A DNA stretch of 64,000 nt from Geobacillus sp. 46C-IIa (lineage in GTDB: Bacteria; Bacillota; Bacilli; Bacillales; Anoxybacillaceae): contig NZ_CP061474.1 in assembly GCF_014679505.1 (NCBI RefSeq), forward strand, positions 1,766,001 to 1,830,000, in the 5' to 3' direction. The notes under the pieces were generated by a model. That model saw only the letters and a list, made by a program, of their open reading frames with translations, had not been told where the DNA came from and searched no databases. The position numbers and the translations under genes were made by a program. This document shows, one piece after another, positions 42,541 to 50,831 of the stretch; the stretch's first letter is position 1, and each line of letters starts with the position of its first letter.

Positions 42541-42938
42541 CGAATGATGGCGATCGTGCAGCGGGAGACGCAGACGAGCTGCCCTTGTTCATCAGTGATG
42601 CGTATATCCCACACCATCGTCGTCCGGCCGCGGTGCAGCACTGTTCCCGTTGCCGTCACCGTTCCGCTGCGGACAGCGCGAATATGGTTTGCATTAATTT
42701 CCAATCCAACGACGTTTTCTGTTTGCGGATCGACAAGCGCATACGCGCCGATGCTCGCCACCGTTTCAGCGAGCGCGACCGAGGCGCCGCCATGCAGGAG
42801 CCCGGCCGGCTGGTGCGTGCGCCGGTCGACCGGCATCGTTGCCACGACACGTCCTTCGCCGAGCTCGACCAGTTCGATGCCAAGCGTATCAATTAACGTA
42901 TGTTTCGCCATTTCTTTCACAGCTGTCAAATCGATCAT
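42531..42938 (-). CDS. Hotdog-fold thioesterase, PaaI/MenI type
   Basis: A 135-residue hotdog thioesterase. LGIELVELGEGRVVATMPVD, HQPAGLLHGGASVALAETVA (catalytic region with HGG and Glu) and VVGLEINANHIRAVRSGTV are typical of the PaaI/YbgC-like group that includes B. subtilis YuxO/MenI, the DHNA-CoA hydrolase of menaquinone synthesis. No men gene is near, so the substrate remains open. Its first codon overlaps the yneQ stop by 4 bp (ATGA), implying translational coupling. Confidence 0.85.
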   Translation of the reverse strand: MIDLTAVKEMAKHTLIDTLGIELVELGEGRVVATMPVDRRTHQPAGLLHGGASVALAETVASIGAYALVDPQTENVVGLEINANHIRAVRSGTVTATGTVLHRGRTTMVWDIRITDEQGQLVCVSRCTIAIIRKS

Positions 42939-43252
42939 GATCCCTTCTTCCCCCGTTTCGTAAACCGTTCCAGCTCATCAAGCCGCCCTTCTTGCCGCAA
43001 AATGCGCGCTTGCGTCTCACCGAGCAAATCAAAGTGCGGAAACTCGTTGCGCCGGTCGATCCACTCTTCTTTCAGCCCGTATTGCCGCCCCCAAGCGGCC
43101 AGCTTATCGATGTCGCCGCAGCCGACTTTCGTCACCGTCGTGCAATGCGGAAACCGTTCGTCATACCAATAATGGGTCAAAAAGGCGATTTCCCCGCGCT
43201 TTACTTTCTCTTTCCACGCCGCGAGTTCATGCCGGCGGATGCCAAACGCCAT
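42935..43252 (-). CDS. yneQ: YneQ family protein
   Basis: A 105-residue soluble protein: MAFGIRRHELAAWKEKVKRG, EIAFLTHYWYDERFPHCTTV and TKVGCGDIDKLAAWGRQYGL. It is the YneQ family, small and without known function, in its B. subtilis position next to yneP. The start at 43252 has AAAGGGGA upstream. The conserved HYW/DERFP and GCGD patches suggest a ligand site, but nothing more can be said. Confidence 0.8.
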   Translation of the reverse strand: MAFGIRRHELAAWKEKVKRGEIAFLTHYWYDERFPHCTTVTKVGCGDIDKLAAWGRQYGLKEEWIDRRNEFPHFDLLGETQARILRQEGRLDELERFTKRGKKGS

Positions 43253-43266
43253 CGCACCGATCCCCT

Positions 43267-43683
43267 TTACCGTTTCGCCCGCTCGTATGCTTCGTGCCAA
43301 TCGGGAAAATATTTGCGAATGACGATCGGCCGAAACGTCTCGCGCTTGACGCAAACGTGCTGCGACTTGCCGGTCACCGCCACTTCGCCGTCCGGGGCGA
43401 GAATTTCGTATCCATACGTGACACGGATGCCGTCATAAGCGTCGATCCATGTGCGGACGGTCGCCGTCTCCCCGTAGTGAAGCGGTTTTTTGTACGACAC
43501 TTGCAAGTCGATGACCGGCGAAATGACGCCCTCTTTCTCCATCTCGGCGTAATGGAAGCCAAGCTGTTTGATTAACTCCGTGCGCCCCACTTCCATCCAA
43601 ACTAAGTAGTTCGCATGGTACACGACGCCCATCTGGTCCGTTTCCGCATAGCGCACCTCGATTTGTTTTTCTGCTACTTTCAC
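43267..43683 (-). CDS. yneP: Acyl-CoA thioesterase YneP (4HBT family)
   Basis: A 138-residue hotdog thioesterase. EVRYAETDQMGVVYHANYLVWMEVGRTEL is the 4-hydroxybenzoyl-CoA thioesterase/YbgC signature with the catalytic Asp in TDQMG and Tyr/His in VYHANY; VVSYK-like LQVSYKKPLHYGETATV follows. It hydrolyses short acyl-CoAs by family. Spacing to yneQ is 14 bp, so yneP, yneQ and the MenI-like gene form an operon. GGAGGGAGAACG precedes the ATG. Confidence 0.9.
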   Translation of the reverse strand: MKVAEKQIEVRYAETDQMGVVYHANYLVWMEVGRTELIKQLGFHYAEMEKEGVISPVIDLQVSYKKPLHYGETATVRTWIDAYDGIRVTYGYEILAPDGEVAVTGKSQHVCVKRETFRPIVIRKYFPDWHEAYERAKR

Positions 43684-43759
43684 GTTCGTTCTCCCTCCAT
43701 TTTTTGCCGGGCCTCCTCTTTATGTTACCACTCGTCCGTTGGCTCGCTCAAGCGGCAAG

Positions 43760-43793
43760 AAAAAAATGAAGCCGCCCCGATTCGGGCAGCTTC
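43760..43793 (-). terminator. Terminator of sspN-tlp
   Basis: On the minus strand GAAGC-GCCC pairs with GGGGC-GCTTC with a small mismatch, followed by ATTTTTTT, just after the tlp stop. Confidence 0.85.
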
Positions 43794-43795
43794 GT

Positions 43796-44023
43796 TTATT
43801 GGTAGCCGTGTTCACGCGCAGCCGCTTCATCCTTAATTTCCGCGCGCATGGCGGCAATCGCTTCTTCGCGGCGGCGATTTTTCTCGCGAATTTGCTCCCG
43901 CTCTTCGGGGGAAGCAAACTGCATTGTTTCTTCGGCTTTTTCGATGTTTTCAATTGTATTTTGCACCATATCTTGCAACTTTTCAACGTTGTCGCTGCGG
44001 TCATCCGGTTTCGGACGTGGCAT
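43796..44023 (-). CDS. tlp: Small acid-soluble spore protein Tlp
   Basis: A 75-residue spore protein: MPRPKPDDRSDNVEKLQDMV, QNTIENIEKAEETMQFASPE and a helical Glu/Arg-rich end. This is the Tlp family, made in the forespore. The start at 44023 has GAAGGAGGAAGCGTC upstream. It lies 29 bp after sspN in the same direction, as in other Bacillaceae. Confidence 0.93.
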   Translation of the reverse strand: MPRPKPDDRSDNVEKLQDMVQNTIENIEKAEETMQFASPEEREQIREKNRRREEAIAAMRAEIKDEAAAREHGYQ

Positions 44024-44052
44024 GACGCTTCCTCCTTCACGCGAGTTTCGGT

Positions 44053-44196
44053 TCATTCACCCTTCGTTTGGATGACTTGGGCGTGCTGGCCGGACTGGTC
44101 TTGCATTTGTTTGCCTTTGTTTCCCCCGGCGGCGCGAGGCTGTGTTCCGATATGGTTCGGCACAAAATGTTTGCGGCTTCCTTTCGGATTGCTCAT
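44053..44196 (-). CDS. sspN: Small acid-soluble spore protein N
   Basis: A 47-residue peptide: [20 protein letters not shown] then [17 protein letters not shown], the SspN signature (PNHIGTQ and [11 protein letters not shown]). GGCGAGGCGAAG lies upstream of a double ATG; the second, at 44196, gives the family N-terminus. A SigG-like promoter is marked upstream. Co-transcribed with tlp. Confidence 0.93.
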   Translation of the reverse strand: MSNPKGSRKHFVPNHIGTQPRAAGGNKGKQMQDQSGQHAQVIQTKGE

Positions 44197-44217
44197 CATC
44201 TTCGCCTCCTCGCCATC

Positions 44218-44246
44218 TAGTCTGTCCGCCCGGAGGACCGCTATGC
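44218..44246 (-). promoter_or_regulatory. Putative SigG promoter of sspN-tlp
   Basis: On the minus strand GCATA (44242-44246), 17-bp spacer, CAGACTA (44218-44224). This fits GHATR / CATNNTA-type SigG promoters with one mismatch, 22 bp ahead of the sspN start codon; somewhat close, but expected for forespore control of sspN. Confidence 0.4.
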
Positions 44247-44251
44247 ATGGG

Positions 44252-44383
44252 TTATTCTGCTTTCTTGAGCATCCGCTCTTCCAGCTTTTTCTCGATCTTT
44301 TCGAGCGCTTCCCGGTCATTTAACAATTGTCGCTTATTCTCGCTGATCAATTCTTGGAGAGTCATTTTGCGGGATCGTCTCAT
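44252..44383 (-). CDS. FbpB-family small basic protein
   Basis: A 43-residue highly charged helix: [20 protein letters not shown] then [20 protein letters not shown]. It fits the FbpB family (Fur-regulated basic protein), small partners of the iron-sparing response in Bacillus. GAGGGGAGGTTGGAGCG precedes the ATG at 44383. I see no convincing Fur box in the AT-rich 90 bp upstream, so iron control here is unproven. Confidence 0.75.
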   Translation of the reverse strand: MRRSRKMTLQELISENKRQLLNDREALEKIEKKLEERMLKKAE

Positions 44384-44474
44384 CGCTCCAACCTCCCCTC
44401 ATTTTTATTGTAATCCTATTCATGCCCAAAAAAGATAAAAATTATGACAACTTTTCGAAAAATAACGAATCAAG

Positions 44475-44519
44475 AAAAAAGCCCTTTCGCTAAAACCAGC
44501 TGATAGTTAACGAAAGAGC
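44475..44519 (-). terminator. Terminator of yneN
   Basis: On the minus strand GCTCTTTCGTTAA pairs with TTAGCGAAAGGGC (one mismatch), then TTTTTTC. The stem includes the yneN stop codon. Confidence 0.85.
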
Positions 44520-45034
44520 GCTGTTTCTTTCTCGAGCTGAGCGGCGGTCACCGGACCGACGATTTTTTGCCGGATGACGCCGTTCGGGTCGATGATATAA
44601 GTCGTTGGAATCGTTTGAACCCGATATTGATGGAGCGCCTCGCCGCGGACATCGAAAGCGACCGGCAGCGTCAGCTTCTCGCTTTTCACAAATCGCTCCG
44701 CGTTATCGAGCGTATCTTGTGTGGTCAGATGGACAGCGAGCAACGCAACTTCACGGCCATGCTGTTTGTAAAACTTCTCAAGCTCCGGCATTTCCTTTTT
44801 GCACGGCGGGCACCATGACGTCCAAAAGTTAAGGACGACCGCCTTGCCGCGCAAATCGGAGAGCTTGACCGGCTCGCCGCCAAGCGTCGGCAGCGTCAAG
44901 TCGGGGGCTGCATGGCCGATTTCCGGGCCGATTTCGGTTTCGCTTGTCTCATTCGGTTTCTCGGCGGCCATCGCATCCCAAAGGCCGTATCCGGTGACGG
45001 CTAAAAACAAAAGAACGACCAACCATTTTCGCAC
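44507..45034 (-). CDS. yneN: Membrane-anchored thiol-disulfide protein (YneN/ResA-like)
   Basis: A 175-residue extracytoplasmic thioredoxin-like protein. One N-terminal helix (about 3-20) anchors or exports it. The TlpA/ResA-type domain reads GHAAPDLTLPTLGGEPVKLSD, FWTSWCPPCKKEMPELEKF with active-site Cys75 and Cys78, and the cis-Pro loop TIPTTYIID. It would reduce disulfides outside the membrane, for example in cytochrome c maturation or spore development. Gene order yneN, spore genes, tlp, yneP matches B. subtilis, without citB next to it. Confidence 0.9.
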   Translation of the reverse strand: MRKWLVVLLFLAVTGYGLWDAMAAEKPNETSETEIGPEIGHAAPDLTLPTLGGEPVKLSDLRGKAVVLNFWTSWCPPCKKEMPELEKFYKQHGREVALLAVHLTTQDTLDNAERFVKSEKLTLPVAFDVRGEALHQYRVQTIPTTYIIDPNGVIRQKIVGPVTAAQLEKETALFR

Positions 45035-45144
45035 CTTCTTCCCTCCCTGCCGGCCAGCGCCCCGCTTCGCGTCCAGCGCCCTTTGCCGTTCTGTCCATGA
45101 TTATAGCACATACGTTTGTCTTTGCCAACGCTGCTGCTCACGAC

Positions 45145-45169
45145 AAAAAAACGAGGGGCGCGCCCTCGT
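45145..45169 (-). terminator. Terminator of the 49-aa gene
   Basis: On the minus strand ACGAGGG pairs with CCCTCGT around GCGC-type loop bases, then TTTTTTTG. Confidence 0.88.
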
Positions 45170-45171
45170 CG

Positions 45172-45321
45172 TTACCGGATGTTCTTATGGTCATTTTTCA
45201 TTTTTTCCGCTTCCACTTCAGCGTAGGAAGCGAATTCGCTCGTCCATTCGTTAAAGCCGTTTTTCTTTTTCGCATTGTTGTTCCGTTGGGCATTAGCATT
45301 GCCGAGCTTTGTCCGGCCCAT
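45172..45321 (-). CDS. Small hypothetical protein, 49 aa
   Basis: MGRTKLGNANAQRNNNAKKK then NGFNEWTSEFASYAEVEAEK and MKNDHKNIR. Asn/Lys-rich start, helical acidic/basic end; composition resembles minor small acid-soluble spore proteins, but I do not match it to a named one. GAGGAGGAGAGCGC precedes the ATG at 45321 and a strong terminator follows, so it is a real monocistronic gene. Confidence 0.65.
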   Translation of the reverse strand: MGRTKLGNANAQRNNNAKKKNGFNEWTSEFASYAEVEAEKMKNDHKNIR

Positions 45322-45423
45322 GCGCTCTCCTCCTCTTGTTCAGTCGGTTCACGCATAGTATCGCCCGCCGGAGAAAAACTATGCACAGGCCAAAGCGCTC
45401 GTAGCTAGACGTTTAGAAAACAC

Positions 45424-46272
45424 CTATGCAGAAGATGATGGATCGCCCGTTTCGACCGGATGATCCAAGTAGGAAATCCAATCGCTGAAACTGCCGACAT
45501 ACAGCCGGACATTTCGGTAGCCGGCTTCTTTTAAGGCGAGCACGTTCGGACAGGCGGTGACGCCGGAGCCGCAGTAGACGATCAACGGCGTCCCGCGGTC
45601 AAGGTCGGCGAATCGCGCCGCTTGATCGGTTGCGCGTTTCCAGTAGCCGCCTTCTTCCACCCCATCTTTCCAAAACCGGTGCACCGCTCCCGGAATGCGG
45701 CCGGGACGGCGGTCGATCGGTTCTTCCAAACCGATGTACCGCTTCCACTCGCGCGAATCGATGAGCACGGCCGAGCGGTCGCGCACAGCGGCGCGCACCT
45801 CGTCGACCGTTGCGAGCCATGACCGGTCGGGCCGCGGCTGAAACCGCCGCGGCGCTACCGCAGGAATAGCGTCCGTCACCGGGCGCCCTTTCCTTTTCCA
45901 TTCGCTGTAATTGCCGTCTAACACGTAAACGCGCTCATGGCCGAAATAGCGAAGCAGCCACCAACAGCGCGCGGCCATCGCCCCATCTTGATCATCGTAG
46001 ACGATGACCGTCACCGTTTCATCGATGCCGGCGCGGCCAAACACGGCTGCTGCTTGAGCGGCCGATGGCAGCGGATGACGTCCGCCATGCTCCGCCACCG
46101 GACCGGACAAATCGCGCTCCAAATCCATATACACCGCACCGGGAATATGATCGTCCTGGTAAACGGCCGCGCCTTTAGACGGGGCACCGAGCCAAAACCG
46201 GCAATCAAGAACGCAGATGTTTTCCTCGGACAAATGGGCGTGCAGCCATTCGTGGGAAACAAGAGACGCCAT
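45424..46272 (-). CDS. Thiosulfate/3-mercaptopyruvate sulfurtransferase
   Basis: A 282-residue protein with two rhodanese domains. The C-terminal one carries the active-site loop CGSGVTA with Cys234; the CGSGVTA form, in contrast to CRKGVT, points to 3-mercaptopyruvate as preferred donor. The N-terminal inactive domain has LDCRFWLGAPSKG and DHIPGAVYMDLERDLS. It transfers sulfane sulfur to thiols or cyanide in the cytoplasm. The start at 46272 has GGGAGAAGAAC upstream. Stands alone. Confidence 0.92.
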   Translation of the reverse strand: MASLVSHEWLHAHLSEENICVLDCRFWLGAPSKGAAVYQDDHIPGAVYMDLERDLSGPVAEHGGRHPLPSAAQAAAVFGRAGIDETVTVIVYDDQDGAMAARCWWLLRYFGHERVYVLDGNYSEWKRKGRPVTDAIPAVAPRRFQPRPDRSWLATVDEVRAAVRDRSAVLIDSREWKRYIGLEEPIDRRPGRIPGAVHRFWKDGVEEGGYWKRATDQAARFADLDRGTPLIVYCGSGVTACPNVLALKEAGYRNVRLYVGSFSDWISYLDHPVETGDPSSSA

Positions 46273-46390
46273 GTTCTTCTCCCTCTTTTCGTTTTGCCTG
46301 CCGATCAACCTGCCCACGGGATTCATGCGCGCCAGTCGGCACCACCCCTATGGGCTCTAGCTTAATGGCCGTCTTATATGTTCCTTGCTG

Positions 46391-46663
46391 TTACGGTCGC
46401 TTCCCTTCAAGCCGACTCACATAGTCGCGCACCATTTCCGGCGTCACGTATCGGCGCGCCGGCACGAGGCCGCCTTTAGCCAGCTCGTTCATTTGTTTCG
46501 TCACTTCGTTGATCAGCTCGACCGTAAACGGCTCGCCGCGGCGGCACCGCTCGACCGCTTCTTCGATATGCCGCTCGCGCTCGGCGTCGAGCATGACAAA
46601 CTTTTTCAAGACGGCATGCTGTTTTTGTACATGGGCGGTAATCGCTTGATGCACTTCACTCAA
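46391..46663 (-). CDS. ypbS: YpbS family protein (DUF2533), TTG start
   Basis: A 90-residue soluble protein beginning MSEVHQAITAHVQKQHAVLK (first codon TTG) with EEAVERCRRGEPFTVELINE and VTKQMNELAKGGLVPARRYV, the DUF2533/YpbS family. AAAGGA lies 9 bp upstream of the TTG, and the TTG overlaps the stop codon of the preceding gene (TTGA), a strong sign of translational coupling. It is the last gene after dynA, as in B. subtilis ypbR-ypbS. Function unknown. Confidence 0.8.
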   Translation of the reverse strand: MSEVHQAITAHVQKQHAVLKKFVMLDAERERHIEEAVERCRRGEPFTVELINEVTKQMNELAKGGLVPARRYVTPEMVRDYVSRLEGKRP

Positions 46664-46848
46664 TGGTTCTCGTCCTTTCTTGCTTCTTTTTCCATCAAAC
46701 GCTGGACGTTCGGTTTCGGTGTCCAACAGTTGAACTGGTAGTTCGGTTTCGTCGCATAGCCAAGCCGGCGGCAATACGTGTGCAGCCCGTCGGCCCGTTT
46801 TTCGATGCCGTAGTAGATGCATGTCGCACAAGCATGAAACCGGTTCAT
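46660..46848 (-). CDS. Small Cys-rich protein between dynA and ypbS
   Basis: A 62-residue protein with four to five Cys: FHACATCIYYGIEKRADGLH, YCRRLGYATKPNYQFNCWTP. The CxxC pair, then C and C, could bind zinc. Its start codon overlaps the dynA stop by 4 bp (ATGA) and its stop overlaps the ypbS start, so the three are translated as a chain. I do not recognise a named family. It may be a partner of DynA; that is inferred only from coupling. Confidence 0.75.
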   Translation of the reverse strand: MNRFHACATCIYYGIEKRADGLHTYCRRLGYATKPNYQFNCWTPKPNVQRLMEKEARKDENH

Positions 46849-49800
46849 CGGCGCGCCTCCCGGTCTTCTCTCGAAAGAAGTCCGAAAAGCGCCGCTTCGA
46901 TTCGGCCGAGCGCCTCGGAGTCCGCCGTTTCGGCGAGCGCCGCCATGAAACCGTCCATATAGCTGTCGACTTGGTCGGCGAGCGCGGCGGCAAGCGCGGC
47001 GGCGGCAGCCTCGTATTGCTTGGCGTATGCGGAGACGAGCCGCTCTTTTTGCTCGGCCAAATATCGATCAACCGGCTCAACGAGCGCTGCTTCAATCTCT
47101 TCTTTCATCCGCCGCTTCTCATCGCGCTCAAAAAACGATTTTGCGTTTTTATAGAGCGAAAGCGCCTTGGCAAACCGCGCCCGATCTACATCGCTAAGGG
47201 CGTTGGCGAACTCCGGCGCCGCAAAAGCGAACGGCTCCGGCGGCACGAGGGCGAGCGCCCCATCAAGGCGGCGAAGTTCGTTGCCCAGACGGGCAAACTG
47301 CTCGGCAAGCCGTTTATGCAAAAACGCCTCAACCCGCAAGCTCGTCGCCCGCAGCTCTTGCGCCAGATCAAAGCCAACGGACGCCAGCAGCTCATCGAGG
47401 CAACGCTCAAGCGCCCGCCGCACCGAGCCTTGGTCGTCGCGGAGCACCGCCGGATTAAACGCCTCTTTAAACGTGTCATTCAGGCGGAAAAAGACGCGCT
47501 GTTTCACATAATAAAGCAGTTCGTCGACTTCTTGGCCGAGCGCTTGTCGGCCGTAAGCATCGCCAGCATCGGCGAGCACGGTGCGCATTTTGGCCTTGAC
47601 CGCCTCAAGCGCCCGCCGCTTCGCCGCTTTTTCCGCCTCGCTCTGCCCGGCGGCCCGCGCGTATTCCGCCGCCGTCTGATGCGCCCGCTCGAGCTCGGCG
47701 TAGGCGCTCTCGACCGCCACCTCGGCCAGCTCCTCTGTCAAGAAGCGGAAAAAGTCTGCTTCAAAGGCAGGAAAGCCGGAGTCCGTCAAGACGCCGCGCG
47801 GCCCGGGCTCCGCCCCTGTTTTTTCCGCCAGCGCCATGCGGCTTGAGAGCGCATAAAGGCGCGGAAAGCGGATGCCAAACCGGGCGAGCTCACCGCTCAT
47901 GTAGGCGACGACAGCATCAAGTTCTTCCTTCGACTGGGCTAAATCGGCCGCATTGATGATGAAAAACATTTTGTCAAGGGCAAACGCATCTTTGACGCGC
48001 CCGAGCTGAAGCAAAAACTCGCGGTCCGCTTTCGAAAACGCATGGTTGTAGTATGTCACAAACAGCAGCGCATCGGCATGCTTCATATAATGGAACGCCA
48101 CTCCGGTATGACGGGCGTTTAACGAATCAACTCCCGGCGTATCGACAAGCGTCACTCCTTGGCGGGTGAGCGGACAGTCGGCATACAGCACGACTTCATC
48201 TAAGAAACACGACACCGCTTCATCCGCCACATACCCTTCCAGCTCCTCGAAACGGATCGGCAGCGTTGCCCCAAATCGACCGCACATCCGCTCATAGCCG
48301 GCCGCAGCGGCCGCCAAAAAAGCGACGTGCGGCTTTTGCGCCGGATGTTCGGCACCAGACTCGGCGAGGCGGGCGCAAAGGCGAAGCGCTTCCCCCCATG
48401 TATTCGCCGCATGGCCGAACTGGCTGAGCGATGCTTGCACATCAGCCCAAATTTGCGGTTCGCTTTTCACTTTCACGATCGCGGTACCGTGCGGATGCTC
48501 TTTGTCAGGCGGCGCGATTTTGCTGATGGCGGCGGTCGTCGGGTTCGGCGAGGACGGCAAAAGCGGTGCGCCGAGCAAGGCGTTGGCAAGCGATGACTTG
48601 CCGGCGCTGAAAGCGCCAAACAAAGCGACCGTAAACGCGCGCTCACGGAGCCGGCGCGCCTTGTCGCGCAACGGGGCGGCGAAACGGCGCAACAAATCCG
48701 TTTGTTCAAGGTAAGCCGCCGCTTCATCAAGCCGGCCGGCGGCCTGTTCACTCCGCCGCTTTCCACCGGCTGACGGCGTACGGGATTCACCCGTTCTTTC
48801 GTTCTCCACTCCGCCGCCAGCCGCCCCCCCTCTCCGACCGAGCGCTTGCTCTTTAGCGGCATGATCGGCTGCCGGCTCAGCTGCGGCTTGCTGTTTTGCC
48901 GGTTCCATATGGCGCGCCTTGCGGAAATCAGGCGGCGCGGTCAGCGCGGCAAGGCGGTTCTCATCAAGCGCTGCGGCATCGCCCGGGGCGGCGATCAGCT
49001 GCCTAAACGCACGTTGGCGCTCTTCCCGCTCGGCTTTGAGGCGGGCGAGGCGGCTGATGAGCTCCGCTTTTTCGCGCGCCTTCGAAAGCTCGCTGCTCAA
49101 TGCTTCCGTGTGAGCGGCTGCCTGTTTGGCAACTTGGTCCGCGAGCTCCGCAAACAAAGCGAGCGCCGAATCGCGGTAACCTTTTTTCAGCGCCGCAGCG
49201 ACCTCGTCCGTATAATTTAATAGCGCCGCACCGCTTGTATCCGCGCCTTGTTTGACGAGACCGGCGAGCAGCCCTTTCTCCCACCCCACCGTCCATTGCT
49301 GGCACTTGCCAAGCCAAGCGCGCTCAGCGCTCCATTCATTTCCAAACCGAAGAAGCAACTGGCGGACGTGCCATTCGATTTGCGCCTCCGCTTGCGCTTT
49401 GACGCTTTCGTAAAACGCATCGAGCCGCCGCTGGCGCTCCTCTTCTGTTTTCGCCTTCGCAAACCACCATCCAACTTTAAAATCGGGCCGCATCGCCTGC
49501 AAGTACGCTTCAGCCCGCGCTCTTGTCTCAAACGGCATCAAGTAGGCGTTTTGCAGCACGCGCTCCAGTTCGACGCGAAAAGCCTCCTCAGCCCGTGCCG
49601 GCGCCGTTTGCCAATCGACAAGCTCCGCTTCCAGCCGTCTGAGCTCCTCCATGGCCGCCGCTTCATCCCCGGCGCCGCCGAGCTCCTGAAGCTGCATGCG
49701 CATCTCTTGTTCCAGCGGCTCATGACGGACGCAAAGCTGTTCGAGATGGCGGGCGGCGATTCGCTTTAACCCGGTTTCAGCGCCGCGGACGAGCCATTCA

Positions 49801-50600
49801 TCTTTGTCCGCAAACAACCGGCGCAAACAAGCCGATAGCTCATGCCATTCATTATGCGGATGGGCCGGCGCTTTTAACGAGAGAAAAAACAAGCGGGCCG
49901 CTTCGACTCCCCATCGCCGGAACGCCTCAACCGCCGAGGCGCGAAACGCAGCAAACGGCAGCTCGTCCTCCCGATGTTTGTCGATTTGGTTGATGATCAA
50001 ATAGACGGTTTTCCCTTCATCCGTTAGTTGTTTCGTAAATTGAAAGTTTAATTCTGCCTGTACATGGTTATAATCCATGACATAAAAGACGACATCGGCT
50101 AAATGGAGCGCGGACTCGGTCGCCAGCCGGTGGGCGTCGTCCGTCGAGTCGATGCCCGGCGTGTCCAAGATGGCAACTCCCGGCGGAATGGCGTCCGTTT
50201 CGCGGCTGATTTCAATCCATTCGATCGTCTCCCCGTCCCGGCATTGCGCGCGGATAAGGTCCGGATCATACGGCGGTTCGTACTCGACCGGCGCATCGCG
50301 GTGGTAAAAAACGCGCACATAATCCCGGCCGGCCTTCACTTTCACAAGATTGGCGCTCGTCGGGATCGGACTCGACGGCAATAGCGGCTCGCCGAGCAGC
50401 GCATTGATCAAACTCGATTTACCGGCGGAGAAATGGCCGCAAAACGCGACAACAAGCTCTCCGGACGCCGTCTTTTCCATAAGCTGCTTCACTTTGTCGG
50501 CATTTTCTTTGTCATTGGCTTCCCGAAGCTGCTCATACATTTCGATCATTTTCGCCAGCCACGGCCGCAATGACGGCCGCGCAGTCGCAACATGTCCCAT
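46845..50600 (-). CDS. dynA: Dynamin-like GTPase DynA, double-headed
   Basis: A 1251-residue bacterial dynamin with two fused GTPase-helical units. Unit 1 has P-loop GHFSAGKSS at residues 55-63 and switch DTPG in VAILDTPGIDSTDDAH near 150. Unit 2 has GAFSAGKSS near 660 and DTPG in GVTLVDTPGVDSLN near 818. Both halves carry long helical stalks, and a low-complexity linker rich in Ala/Gly/Glu separates them (about 570-620). The family tethers and fuses membranes and protects them from pore-forming stress. The ATG at 50600 has AAGGGG 7-8 bp upstream. B. subtilis DynA is slightly shorter, 1193 residues. Confidence 0.93.
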   Translation of the reverse strand: MGHVATARPSLRPWLAKMIEMYEQLREANDKENADKVKQLMEKTASGELVVAFCGHFSAGKSSLINALLGEPLLPSSPIPTSANLVKVKAGRDYVRVFYHRDAPVEYEPPYDPDLIRAQCRDGETIEWIEISRETDAIPPGVAILDTPGIDSTDDAHRLATESALHLADVVFYVMDYNHVQAELNFQFTKQLTDEGKTVYLIINQIDKHREDELPFAAFRASAVEAFRRWGVEAARLFFLSLKAPAHPHNEWHELSACLRRLFADKDEWLVRGAETGLKRIAARHLEQLCVRHEPLEQEMRMQLQELGGAGDEAAAMEELRRLEAELVDWQTAPARAEEAFRVELERVLQNAYLMPFETRARAEAYLQAMRPDFKVGWWFAKAKTEEERQRRLDAFYESVKAQAEAQIEWHVRQLLLRFGNEWSAERAWLGKCQQWTVGWEKGLLAGLVKQGADTSGAALLNYTDEVAAALKKGYRDSALALFAELADQVAKQAAAHTEALSSELSKAREKAELISRLARLKAEREERQRAFRQLIAAPGDAAALDENRLAALTAPPDFRKARHMEPAKQQAAAEPAADHAAKEQALGRRGGAAGGGVENERTGESRTPSAGGKRRSEQAAGRLDEAAAYLEQTDLLRRFAAPLRDKARRLRERAFTVALFGAFSAGKSSLANALLGAPLLPSSPNPTTAAISKIAPPDKEHPHGTAIVKVKSEPQIWADVQASLSQFGHAANTWGEALRLCARLAESGAEHPAQKPHVAFLAAAAAGYERMCGRFGATLPIRFEELEGYVADEAVSCFLDEVVLYADCPLTRQGVTLVDTPGVDSLNARHTGVAFHYMKHADALLFVTYYNHAFSKADREFLLQLGRVKDAFALDKMFFIINAADLAQSKEELDAVVAYMSGELARFGIRFPRLYALSSRMALAEKTGAEPGPRGVLTDSGFPAFEADFFRFLTEELAEVAVESAYAELERAHQTAAEYARAAGQSEAEKAAKRRALEAVKAKMRTVLADAGDAYGRQALGQEVDELLYYVKQRVFFRLNDTFKEAFNPAVLRDDQGSVRRALERCLDELLASVGFDLAQELRATSLRVEAFLHKRLAEQFARLGNELRRLDGALALVPPEPFAFAAPEFANALSDVDRARFAKALSLYKNAKSFFERDEKRRMKEEIEAALVEPVDRYLAEQKERLVSAYAKQYEAAAAALAAALADQVDSYMDGFMAALAETADSEALGRIEAALFGLLSREDREARR

Positions 50601-50606
50601 GACCAA

Positions 50607-50831
50607 AACCCCTTGCTTCCGTCAATATCGTTTACATTCATTTTACTGTATTTCGTCCCGTTTCCCAATAGAAAAACAAAAAAATCCCGCCCGTTCGTTT
50701 GGCAAGAAGGAGTTGATCAGAAACATTCTTGTTTCCTTTTGCATTAACCGCAAAAGTGCGGCCGCTGCCGCCAAATTACAGACGACCTGCGGCCCGTTGC
50801 CGCTGATCGGCCGCTGCTCTTTCACGCAGCC
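50607..50831. other. Leader between bpsB and dynA
   Basis: 225 bp with no supported gene. The dynA promoter should lie here on the minus strand; no clear -35/-10 pair or bpsB terminator was identified. Confidence 0.4.

Noticed and set aside
46821..47846. 341-codon open frame on the plus strand
   Set aside because: Antisense to the dynA 3' half, very Arg/Gly/Leu-rich, with no motif. Shadow frame.
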